Shown here piece by piece: positions 49,552 to 56,750 of a DNA stretch of 64,000 nucleotides (positions are counted from its first letter, which is position 1; every line of letters starts with the position of its first letter). Made by a program: the position numbers and the translations under genes. Below the pieces are notes generated by a model. It saw only the letters and a program-made list of their open reading frames with translations, was not told where the DNA came from and did not search any database. The stretch comes from Nocardioides ginsengisegetis (GTDB taxonomy: Bacteria > Actinomycetota > Actinomycetes > Propionibacteriales > Nocardioidaceae), in NCBI RefSeq assembly GCF_014138045.1, contig NZ_JACGXA010000001.1, forward strand, positions 2,527,001 through 2,591,000, given 5' to 3'.

Positions 49552-50184
49552 ATGAACACCATCCGCAGGCTGACCAACATTGCGTCGGCAGCGACCATCG
49601 CCGCGACCCTGACGGCCTGTGGCAGCCAGACGGAAGCTCCACAAGGGCGTGCCTCGGCGATCACCGACGGCTGCTCGCAGACCGTTCCAAAATTGGTCGA
49701 GAACCAACAGTTCAGCCCCGCCGAAGCACGCCTCAGTGGCGTACCTCGGTCTGTCGCCATCAAACTCAACCCCGTGGACGACACGACGCGGTCGACCCCG
49801 TACTTCCGCACGGCCATCGACGGCATGGCACCAGAAGGTCAAACTCAAGACCTGTCCGGCGTCACCGACGTGTTCTACTCCAAGTCGACGGTGGATGGTT
49901 CCCGACCGGGTGACGCACTGCAAGCTGGGGCCGTCGTACTACGCACCTACCCGGAATCGGATAGCGCTCCCTTGTCCGAAGTAATGTTCAAACAGTTTCC
50001 AGAGAGAGCTCTTGCGGTCACCGTAGGACAGTTCCAGGCAGCCCTCACTTGGGACGACCCAGACGATACTGGCACTCGCGCGCATCGCATCACGTGGCGC
50101 GATGGTCGACAGGACTATGTATTGATTGCCGTTCGGGACCCCGAAGCGATGGTCGCCTTGGCCAGGAGCGTTGTTTGCCCATAA
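49552..50184 (+). CDS. Lipoprotein of unknown function (cassette B, gene 4)
   Basis: A 210-residue protein with a lipoprotein signal (IASAATIAATLTACGSQ; lipobox LTAC), so it should be anchored on the outer face of the membrane. The mature domain contains DGCSQTVPKLVENQQFSPAE and ends ARSVVCP. No domain was recognized. It follows gene 3 by 18 bases and closes the operon. Its counterpart in cassette A is membrane-anchored by a helix, which suggests that both cassettes end with a surface-attached protein. Confidence 0.65.
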   Translation: MNTIRRLTNIASAATIAATLTACGSQTEAPQGRASAITDGCSQTVPKLVENQQFSPAEARLSGVPRSVAIKLNPVDDTTRSTPYFRTAIDGMAPEGQTQDLSGVTDVFYSKSTVDGSRPGDALQAGAVVLRTYPESDSAPLSEVMFKQFPERALAVTVGQFQAALTWDDPDDTGTRAHRITWRDGRQDYVLIAVRDPEAMVALARSVVCP

Positions 50185-50206
50185 TCGACCGCCAGGGCGC
50201 TCGGTC

Positions 50207-50302
50207 GTGTACCTCTTCCTAGCCGGCATGACCACCTCGATCAGCACTCACAACATCCGAGAACTCACAAACGAGACGGACCGAAAGGCGAGGGGCAGAC
50301 AG
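50207..50302 (-). repeat. Inverted-repeat copy 2 flanking cassette B
   Basis: The reverse complement of this segment matches 45440-45535 along its length, with the same GAGGTGGTCATGCCGGCTAG core. It starts 22 bases after the cassette B lipoprotein stop. Together the copies enclose relic I, the DUF6188-like gene, relic II and cassette B. Confidence 0.6.
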
Positions 50303-50353
50303 AGCGAACCCCGCGGTGGGCCCCCGTGGTGAAAGAACTCCCTCTGGGCTGTT

Positions 50354-50409
50354 GTGAACCGCCCAGGCATGTCCCCAGATGGTGCGTCCGGAACCCCTGG
50401 GGCGGTTTA
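50354..50409. repeat. Solo IS3-type ends facing each other (56-bp relic)
   Basis: TGAACCGCCCAGGCATG at the left and CCCCTGGGGCGGTTTA at the right form the imperfect terminal inverted repeats typical of an actinobacterial IS3 group, with only about 20 bases between them. The same end type occurs at 45533. It looks like an internally deleted element or joined ends. Confidence 0.55.
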
Positions 50410-50415
50410 GGAATC

Positions 50416-50793
50416 TCATTCATCCAGCTGGATATGGACCGCGTGCTCTAGGAGCAGGCTCGCCAAGTCCGCCAGCTCTTGCCGGTCGAGGACCGGCAGT
50501 TCCTTCAGAACCTCGTTCGCCACGTCGAGGGTGAACCATCGCGGTGCGCCCGACTCCATGACGAGCGTGACAACGCATCGCGTGACACCTTCAGACTCTG
50601 GCCCGAATACCTTCATGACTGCTTCTCGAATATCGTCAGCGTTGCGAGCCAGCCATTCGGGTCGCCCACGTGCACTTCGGGCATGATCCGACGCCTCTTG
50701 GCTGAGGACCCCAATTTCATTGAGGCTCAGACGTCTGATCTCCAGCTTGACGGCGGCCTTCGAGCGGCGTGTGAGTCTCTTCACCACGGCCAC
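50416..50793 (-). CDS. Hypothetical protein, second gene of an overlapping pair
   Basis: A 125-residue protein with a basic start (AVVKRLTRRSKAAVKLEIRR), a charged middle part and an acidic end (ELADLASLLLEHAVHIQLDE). Its start overlaps the end of the upstream ParB-like gene by 13 bases, so the two are co-translated. The size, the acidic end and the pairing are compatible with an immunity or antitoxin role. No family was recognized; the role is a guess from layout. Confidence 0.5.
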   Translation of the reverse strand: MAVVKRLTRRSKAAVKLEIRRLSLNEIGVLSQEASDHARSARGRPEWLARNADDIREAVMKVFGPESEGVTRCVVTLVMESGAPRWFTLDVANEVLKELPVLDRQELADLASLLLEHAVHIQLDE

Positions 50794-51167
50794 CCGTCAA
50801 GGAAGATCGGCGTATCCCAGTCGATGTTCGACTGCGGATCATGAACTCGATCCAGTAGTTCTAAGCGACGATGGTTGCCCTCAAGCAGTGCACCATCCCT
50901 GCTGACAGTCAAGTATGTGCCGTCTCGGGGTCGCATGACCGAATCCAGAAGCTCCTGATCAGTTCGACGCGACGCTAGACCACCCCTGAGCGGCTCCCGA
51001 GCAGTGCCAGGAGCAATGTGCAACAGATCGCGCACAGTCGCGTTCGGCTTGACCTCGGTGACCTGCCCCGAGAAATTGGTCCAGATGATCTGAGAGAACT
51101 CGAGGTCGACCAGGTCCTGGGACAGAGCGTCAACTGGTCCAGCGGCAGTGGTGGAAGGCACTCTCAT
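50781..51167 (-). CDS. ParB-like-motif protein, first gene of an overlapping pair (possibly truncated)
   Basis: A 128-residue protein whose C-terminal half (RPRDGTYLTVSRDGALLEGNHRRLELL) has the GxxLLEGNHR pattern found in ParB/Srx-fold domains, including several polymorphic toxin tips. Its ATG overlaps the stop of an IS3 transposase remnant, so the original N-terminus may have been lost by the insertion. It overlaps the following small gene by 13 bases. Confidence 0.5.
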   Translation of the reverse strand: MRVPSTTAAGPVDALSQDLVDLEFSQIIWTNFSGQVTEVKPNATVRDLLHIAPGTAREPLRGGLASRRTDQELLDSVMRPRDGTYLTVSRDGALLEGNHRRLELLDRVHDPQSNIDWDTPIFLDGWPW

Positions 51168-51290
51168 TCACCGCTCTCACTGGCCACTGCCGACGGCGTC
51201 GACGGCAGGTTGGCAATGTACGCCGCATAGGCGGCCGGCGTCCGCATCTCCAGTCCGGAGTGGGGCCGTTCGTGGTTGTAGTGACCTGCC
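51168..51290 (-). pseudogene. IS3-family transposase C-terminal remnant (relic III)
   Basis: The minus strand encodes HYNHERPHSGLEMRTPAAYA and ends a few residues later at a stop overlapping the next ATG. This is the end of an IS3-type OrfB, different in sequence from relics I and II. The rest of the element is missing. Confidence 0.75.
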
Positions 51291-51559
51291 CCCCAGACGA
51301 CGCCACTTGATGCCGGTCACCACGACAAGCGCGACGTCACTGGAACCTCTCTCGAACACGACCATGAACGACGCAACTCGCCGCTCATCCCCGCAATGAC
51401 CGAACGTCGATGGTTCCCATCGGCGCCCACGATCCCGTCACTAAGGTCGCCGTTCAGCCTCAGATCTGACCTTCTTTCCGAGCGGCACGCATGCTACGAA
51501 GGACGTAGTGGGTCGCCCCTGATCGGGCGGCCCACGCGGCATTTCTAGGGGTCCGTTGG
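51291..51559. other. Non-coding region before the relaxase with a stem-loop (possible oriT)
   Basis: No gene was recognized. An 11-bp stem with a 6-base loop (51508-51535, GTGGGTCGCCC and GGGCGGCCCAC) lies 25 bases before the relaxase start, preceded by a small CTACG/CGTAG hairpin. MobF relaxases usually nick an oriT next to their own gene, so this is the best candidate; it could instead be a terminator. Confidence 0.3.
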
Positions 51560-54202
51560 TTGTCGACGGACGTCGCGGAGGCGGTGGTTCGGGTGCATGG
51601 CGGCGTGAAGTTCTACCGCGGTGCCGCTAGTGCCGCCCGCGCCTACGTCGAACGGGATCGCTCCCGGGCCGATGACTACTACCTCGCCGAGGGCACCGGC
51701 ATCGCCGAGCGACTCACCGCGACCCCAGCTGGCGTCGCGAGAGCCGGTCAGATGGACGGCGAAACCTACGAGCAGTGGGTCGCCGGGATCGACGTCGATG
51801 CCGGACGCAAGAAGGGACGGGTCCGCGACGACGCGAACGCGCTGCGGTTCGTCGAGGTGGTCGTCAACGGACCCAAGACCTGGTCGCTGGCCGCGGCCCT
51901 GCACCCAGACACCTCTGCTGCATTGGACAAAGCCCAAGACGCCGCGGCCGCCGAGATCCTCGGCTGGGTAGCCGCTCACGCCACGACTCGGGTCGGGCCG
52001 CGCGGCCGGCAGGTGCAAGTCCCGGTCGAGAAGGTCGAGGCAGCCGTGATCCGGCACTACACGTCGCGGGCCGGCGACCCGCACCGCCATCTACATCTGC
52101 AGATCAACGCCCGCGTCTGGGCGGCCGGCGCGTGGCGCGGCATCCACTCGGTCGGGATCCGCGACAGCATCGAGGCCATCAACGGCATCGGGCACGCGGC
52201 CGTCGTCACGAACCCGATGTTCCGGTCGGTGCTCGCCGCGTACGGGCTCACGCTCGACCCGGAGACGAGCGAGATCCGCGAGCTGGCTCCGTACGTGGGG
52301 GCGTTCAGCGCCCGGACCGGGCAGATCCGTCGCAACGTCGACCGTTACGAGGCGACCTGGCGCAGCGAGCACCCCGTTGAGGAGCCTGGTCCCCGGCTAC
52401 GGGAGGCGTGGGACCGGCGGGCATGGGCGCAGGCGCGCCCCGACAAGGTCGTCCCCAAGGACGGGCAGGAGTTGGTGGCCCGCTGGAACGACGAGCTCCG
52501 CGAGCTGGGCTACACCGACCCGAGCGCGCCTGTACTGCTGACGGGGACGAGGCCGGGACGGATCGACCGCGATTCCGCAGCCGAGCTGGTTGTCTCGATC
52601 CTCGGTGCGAGGAGGTCGGCATGGAACACCGCAGACATCCGCGGCAAGACCGACGTTCTTCTCGCCCAGACCGGTCTCCTGGCCGACCCCGCGGTGCGGG
52701 CCGAGCTCGCCGAGGACATCACCGCGCGGGCGACGGCCCGGTGCACCAGGTTGCTCGCCAGCACCGATGTACCTGAGCACGTCCGGTCTCTGACCTCACC
52801 GCAGGTCCTCGAGGTCGAGGCCGACCTCGTCACCCGGCTCGCGCGACGAGGATCTCGGCCAGCCCGCAAGTCCCGGGTCGGCGGGCGCGGACTGGTGAGG
52901 GTCGATCCGGTCCAGGCGCACGTGGTCGAGGTTCTGGCCGGCGACGGGCCGTTGGTGGTGGTCGAAGGTGCCGCGGGCGCCGGGAAGACCACGGCCCTGC
53001 GCTCGACGCAGGAGCTGCTGTCCAGACAGGGGCGTCGGCTCCTGGTGGTGACGCCGACGTTGAAGGCCGCGGAGATCGCCGCGGTCGAGACCGGTGCCGA
53101 GGGTCGCTCCGCGGCGTGGTTGATCCACCAGCACGGCTGGCGCTGGGACACCGACGGCCACTGGGCACGCCGACCGAACCCCCTGCCCGATCCGATAGCC
53201 CGACTCCGGGCCAGTGACCTCCTGCTCGTCGACGAGGCCGGGATGCTCGACCAAGACACCGCCCGGGCGCTCCTGACGGTCGCCGACGAGAACGGCGCGC
53301 GGATCGCGTTCGTCGGCGACCGGCACCAGCTCCCGGCAGTCGGCCGCGGCGGCGTTCTGGACCACGCCGTCGCCTGGGCGCACCCGACCGCCATCGTCAC
53401 CCTGGACACGGTGCACCGGTTCACCGACCCCGACTACGCCGCCCTGACCCTGCGGATGCGCACCGGCGAGGACCCCGGCGCCGTGTTCGACACCCTTCAT
53501 CGCCGCGGCCAGGTCGTGATCCACCCCTCCGAGGCCGAACGAACCGCCGCGCTCGCTGAGGCCGGCGCCGCCGGCGACTTGGTCATCGCAGACACCCGCG
53601 ACCAGGTCGCCGACCTCAACGCCACCATCCGCGACCACCACCGCCGCCACCGCCACGACGACCCGGGCACGCTTGGGGAGATCACCACTGCTGGCGGCGA
53701 GCGGATCGGGCTGGGCGACCGGGTCGCGACCCGACGCAACGACCCTGACCTGCAGGCCGCAAACCGTCAGACCTGGACCGTCACCGGGATCGGGGCCGAC
53801 GGCAGCCTCGTCCTGTACGGCCATGGACGGGCACGGGAGATATCAGCCGACTACGCGACCCGCTTCGTCGAGCTCGCCTACGCCACCACCGTCCACGGAA
53901 CCCAAGGTGACACCGTCGGATCGGCACACTTCCTGGTCGGTGAACACACCGGGGCCGCGTCGGCGTACGTCGCCATGACCCGCGGCCGCGAGACCAACAC
54001 GGCCCACCTCGTCGCCGCGGACCTCGAGGGAGCCAGGAGCCAGTGGATCGAGGTAATCGGCCGCGACCGCGCCGACCTCGGACCAGCCCACGCGCGACGC
54101 CAGGCGATCGATGCCATCGACCGCTACGGCACCCAACCCCGACACCGACCGGTGCCGGCGGCGTCACCCTCACCGGGCGGCGACCACAGCCTCAGCATTT
54201 GA
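51560..54202 (+). CDS. MobF-family relaxase/helicase (TrwC/TraI type)
   Basis: An 880-residue conjugative relaxase. The N-terminal relaxase domain has FYRGAASAARAYVERDRSRA, candidate tyrosines at DDYYLAEG, and the three-histidine metal site in GDPHRHLHLQINARVW (about residues 175-179). The C-terminal RecD-like helicase has Walker A EGAAGAGKTTAL (about 470-477), LLLVDEAGMLD, and FVGDRHQLPAVGRGG. It ends with the TTVHGTQGDT and AYVAMTRGRETN motifs. The TTG at 51560 is used; GTG at 51593 is an alternative. It is the only transfer gene in the island. Confidence 0.93.
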   Translation: MSTDVAEAVVRVHGGVKFYRGAASAARAYVERDRSRADDYYLAEGTGIAERLTATPAGVARAGQMDGETYEQWVAGIDVDAGRKKGRVRDDANALRFVEVVVNGPKTWSLAAALHPDTSAALDKAQDAAAAEILGWVAAHATTRVGPRGRQVQVPVEKVEAAVIRHYTSRAGDPHRHLHLQINARVWAAGAWRGIHSVGIRDSIEAINGIGHAAVVTNPMFRSVLAAYGLTLDPETSEIRELAPYVGAFSARTGQIRRNVDRYEATWRSEHPVEEPGPRLREAWDRRAWAQARPDKVVPKDGQELVARWNDELRELGYTDPSAPVLLTGTRPGRIDRDSAAELVVSILGARRSAWNTADIRGKTDVLLAQTGLLADPAVRAELAEDITARATARCTRLLASTDVPEHVRSLTSPQVLEVEADLVTRLARRGSRPARKSRVGGRGLVRVDPVQAHVVEVLAGDGPLVVVEGAAGAGKTTALRSTQELLSRQGRRLLVVTPTLKAAEIAAVETGAEGRSAAWLIHQHGWRWDTDGHWARRPNPLPDPIARLRASDLLLVDEAGMLDQDTARALLTVADENGARIAFVGDRHQLPAVGRGGVLDHAVAWAHPTAIVTLDTVHRFTDPDYAALTLRMRTGEDPGAVFDTLHRRGQVVIHPSEAERTAALAEAGAAGDLVIADTRDQVADLNATIRDHHRRHRHDDPGTLGEITTAGGERIGLGDRVATRRNDPDLQAANRQTWTVTGIGADGSLVLYGHGRAREISADYATRFVELAYATTVHGTQGDTVGSAHFLVGEHTGAASAYVAMTRGRETNTAHLVAADLEGARSQWIEVIGRDRADLGPAHARRQAIDAIDRYGTQPRHRPVPAASPSPGGDHSLSI

Positions 54203-54205
54203 GAG

Positions 54206-54814
54206 TCAACGCCTGCGCCGGCGACCGCTTTGAGCCGGCGGTGGCCAGGCCATCCCGATCTCATCTGCGATCCGGGCGCTGAGTCCGCCCGGATCGCGCG
54301 GCCCTCGGTCCTGCGATCTGGTGGCCGCCTCGATCACCGGCCGCCAGGCCTCGCGGACCACGTCGGGGAGAACCATGTGCGGCCAGGCCTGGATCAACAA
54401 CACGCCATCGACCGAGTCCAAGAGCATCTCCGGAAGCCCATGCACCAGGACCAGCTCGAAGTAGCCGATCCGTTCGGTCGGGTCCGAGAGGTCCCAGACC
54501 TGGTGGTCGTCGGTATCGAAGATGTACTTCAACACCTGCACCCGGGCCAAGCACTGAGGCATCGGCACCGACCACAACCGGTCCGGAACCCAGAACGCGC
54601 CGACCACACGATCCTCGATCCGGTCGAAGAAGACCCTCGGCCTCACCAGCAACTCATGGTCCGCCGCCTCGAGGAGACGCTCGACCACCTCCAGCGTCGG
54701 CGACTTGCGGTGCGACTCGTACTCCGAGACCGACGACTGCTGCGTCCGAGCCAGTTCCGCCAACCGGCGCTGCGACAACCCAGCAGCCCGCCTCGCAGAC
54801 TCGATCACCGTCAT
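54206..54814 (-). CDS. XRE-family regulator convergent with the relaxase
   Basis: A 202-residue protein from the ATG at 54814; ATGs at 54841 and 54859 are possible. The helix-turn-helix is at the N-terminus (ARRAAGLSQRRLAELARTQQ, SSVSEYESHRKSPTLEVVERL). The C-terminal 130 residues (RIGYFELVLVHGLPEMLLDS, DGVLLIQAWPHMVLPD) form an unfamiliar domain. It is convergent with the relaxase and divergent from the excisionase gene, so it may control one or both. Confidence 0.75.
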   Translation of the reverse strand: MTVIESARRAAGLSQRRLAELARTQQSSVSEYESHRKSPTLEVVERLLEAADHELLVRPRVFFDRIEDRVVGAFWVPDRLWSVPMPQCLARVQVLKYIFDTDDHQVWDLSDPTERIGYFELVLVHGLPEMLLDSVDGVLLIQAWPHMVLPDVVREAWRPVIEAATRSQDRGPRDPGGLSARIADEIGMAWPPPAQSGRRRRR

Positions 54815-54927
54815 CGGCTCCACATCCCAATGATCGCCGATCATCGATTGGAATGCCATGCGCACCTTAAACAGAGGCCGGAAACACCGACCCGCGACCC
54901 GCCCGGGTCGAACCATCGAGGAGCACT

Positions 54928-55170
54928 ATGACTGCACCGCTGATCGACCCCGCCAAGATCCGCATTCCGGCCAGGAATCCCGGCGACGACATGCTCACCC
55001 TCCAGGAAGCCTGCGCCTACCTCCGGATCCCCGAAGGCACCCTGCGGTACTGGCGCCACCTCGGCGCTGGACCCCGCAGCTTCAAGATCGGCCGCCACGT
55101 CCGCTACTGGCGCGCCGACCTCGTCCTCTGGCTCACCGAACAGACCAACCGTGCACAGGACCGACGGTGA
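54928..55170 (+). CDS. xis: Excisionase-like helix-turn-helix protein
   Basis: An 80-residue protein with the MerR/Xis-type winged helix: LTLQEACAYLRIPEGTLRYW, then GAGPRSFKIGRHVRYWRADL. Such proteins direct integrase toward excision. It lies 38 bases upstream of int on the same strand, the usual layout of actinobacterial integrative elements. Confidence 0.88.
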   Translation: MTAPLIDPAKIRIPARNPGDDMLTLQEACAYLRIPEGTLRYWRHLGAGPRSFKIGRHVRYWRADLVLWLTEQTNRAQDRR

Positions 55171-55208
55171 CTCGCGACAGCTGTCGCCTCATCGAGGCAC
55201 GATGAGCC

Positions 55209-56501
55209 ATGGCCAGCATCGAGAAGCGCATTCGGGACGGTCAGACAACGTGGCGGGCGCACTACCGCACCCCCGCAGGGGCGCAACGCAACAAGAGCTT
55301 CGCCCGCAAGGTCGACGCCGAGAGGTTCCTGGTCGGCGTCGAGAACGCCAAGGTCGTCGGTACGTACGTCGACCCGGCGCTCGCGAAAGTCACGGTGGGC
55401 GAATGGGCACAGCGCTGGCTCGACGGGCAGGCGCATCTCAAGCCGACCACGCACTCCCGATACGCAGGGATCCTGAGCAAGCACATCGGTCCGAAGTGGG
55501 ATCGGGTCAAGATCGCCAACGTCTCGCACGGCGACGTTCAGGTTTGGGTCACCGAGCTGGCAAGGGACCACTCCCCCGCCACGGTCCAGAAGATCCACCG
55601 GGTGCTCAGCCTGGTCCTCGACCTCGCCGTGAAGGACGGCCGCCTCGTTCGCAACGTCGCCGCCGGCGTCAACCTGCCGCGGACCGTCAAACACGAGCAC
55701 CGGTATCTCACCCACGACCAGGTCGAGCATCTCGCGACGGCGACCGGTTACCCCAGCGATGCGAGCAAGTTCAGCAGCCACGACACCCGCGCCAACGAGA
55801 CCTACCGGCTCATCGTCCTGTTCCTGGCCTACACCGGAGTTCGTTTCGGGGAGATGGCCGCACTCCGGGTGGCGCGGTTGGACCTTCGCCGCAACCGCGC
55901 CGTCATCGCGGAATCCGTGACGCCGGTCCAGGGCCATGGACTGGTGTGGGGCACACCCAAGACCCATCAGCGCCGGGAGGTCCCGATCCCCCGTTTCCTA
56001 GCGTCCGAGCTGGCCGCCCACGTCGCCGACAAGAAGGCCGACGACCTTGTCTTCGCCGGCATTCGCGGCGGCCAGCCGCTGCGGGTGAGCACGTTTCGTA
56101 CGGCGTTCAGCGCGGCCGCCCTAGCCATCGGAGTGCCGGACCTCTACCCGCACCAGCTCCGGCACACAGCGGCGAGCTTGGCGATCGCGAGCGGCGCCGA
56201 CGTCAAGGTCGTCCAACAGATGCTCGGACACGCCTCGGCAACGATGACGCTCGACACCTACGGCCACCTCTTCGAGGACCGGCTGGACGAGGTCGGGGAC
56301 GCCATGGATCGGGCTCGCGAGGCCGCGCGACAGCGGCGAGGTCCGTTGCCCCGTGTTGCCCCCGTGTTGCCCGACGCCGGTCTTGAGCGAAATGCAGACG
56401 GGGCCCTGCCCAGCGTTTCCGCTGTTCAGGGCCCCTATTCTGGGATGTACCCCCGACCGGATTCGAACCGGCGCTACCGCCTTGAGAGGGCGGCGTGCTA
56501 G
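55209..56501 (+). CDS. int: Tyrosine site-specific integrase whose 3' end lies inside tRNA-Glu
   Basis: A 430-residue integrase with an N-terminal arm-binding AP2-like domain (TTWRAHYRTPAGAQRNKSF), a core-binding domain and a catalytic domain with R212 (TGVRFGEM), H315 and R318 (HQLRHT), H341 (LGHAS) and nucleophile Y351 (DTYGHL). The frame continues through attR: the last 18 or so residues (MYPRPDSNRRYRLERAAC) are encoded antisense to tRNA-Glu and the stop lies within the tRNA. In the excised circle the frame would instead end with GIDLSTDDVGRE. A ribosome site is weak. This gene integrated the island. Confidence 0.95.
   Translation: MASIEKRIRDGQTTWRAHYRTPAGAQRNKSFARKVDAERFLVGVENAKVVGTYVDPALAKVTVGEWAQRWLDGQAHLKPTTHSRYAGILSKHIGPKWDRVKIANVSHGDVQVWVTELARDHSPATVQKIHRVLSLVLDLAVKDGRLVRNVAAGVNLPRTVKHEHRYLTHDQVEHLATATGYPSDASKFSSHDTRANETYRLIVLFLAYTGVRFGEMAALRVARLDLRRNRAVIAESVTPVQGHGLVWGTPKTHQRREVPIPRFLASELAAHVADKKADDLVFAGIRGGQPLRVSTFRTAFSAAALAIGVPDLYPHQLRHTAASLAIASGADVKVVQQMLGHASATMTLDTYGHLFEDRLDEVGDAMDRAREAARQRRGPLPRVAPVLPDAGLERNADGALPSVSAVQGPYSGMYPRPDSNRRYRLERAAC
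56345..56372 (+). promoter_or_regulatory. Three GTTGCCC direct repeats: candidate integrase arm sites
   Basis: GTTGCCC at 56345, 56355 and 56366, with 10- and 11-base spacing, lies 70 bases before the attR core and inside the int coding region. Two copies with 11-base spacing lie 110 bases from the attL core. The helical phasing and presence on both sides fit arm-type integrase binding sites. Confidence 0.5.
56442..56488 (-). repeat. attR: 47-bp direct repeat within tRNA-Glu and int
   Basis: Identical to 38675-38721. Here it is continuous with the 5' half of tRNA-Glu, so the gene is whole. The int reading frame crosses it on the opposite strand. Confidence 0.93.
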
Positions 56502-56520
56502 GCCGCTACACAACGGGGGC
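56448..56520 (-). tRNA. tRNA-Glu (anticodon CTC)
   Basis: 73 bases on the minus strand starting GCCCCCG, with D arm TTGTGTAGCGGCCTAGCAC, anticodon CTC in the loop between CCGCC and GGCGG, T loop TTCGAAT and acceptor 3' strand CGGGGGT plus discriminator A. CCA is not encoded. It is the integration target of the island; the 3' part is supplied by the island. An element-borne hairpin (56400-56435) follows on the minus strand in place of the original terminator at 38638. Confidence 0.95.
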
Positions 56521-56642
56521 TTGTCCTGCTTTCGCTGTCGCTCTCAGGCCTCTCGGCCTTGCTGCGACAACCCGCGAAACTCTAGCGAACGCTGTCGTGA
56601 CGCACAAAATCGCGGCCTTCAGAACGGACGGACCGCGATTCG

Positions 56643-56714
56643 CTGGGATACTAGGACTCGAACCTAGAATAACTGGACCAGAACCAGTCGTGTTGCCAAT
56701 TACACCATATCCCA
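56643..56714 (-). tRNA. tRNA-Gln (anticodon CTG)
   Basis: 72 bases on the minus strand with acceptor TGGGATA/TATCCCA, anticodon stem ACTGG/CCAGT around TTCTGGT, T loop TTCGAGT and discriminator G. CCA is not encoded. It lies 122 bases upstream of tRNA-Glu on the same strand, so the two are probably one transcript. Confidence 0.95.
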
Positions 56715-56750
56715 CTGGCATTGCCGGCCCCGGAGGACCGAGAAGAAACC

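Larger units (their letters stand above)
38675..56488. mobile_element. Integrative (probably mobilizable) genomic island in tRNA-Glu, about 17.8 kb
   Basis: The island is bounded by a 47-bp perfect direct repeat (38675-38721 and 56442-56488) that is the 3' part of tRNA-Glu. The right end carries a tyrosine integrase, an excisionase-like protein, an XRE regulator and a MobF relaxase. The left and middle parts carry a DyP peroxidase, an ImmA-like/XRE pair, two ECF sigma cassettes, IS3 relics and hypothetical genes, with lower GC than the flanks. No type IV secretion, TraB/FtsK or replication gene was seen, so transfer would need a helper. Its boundaries are well supported; its mobility is inferred. 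Confidence 0.92.
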
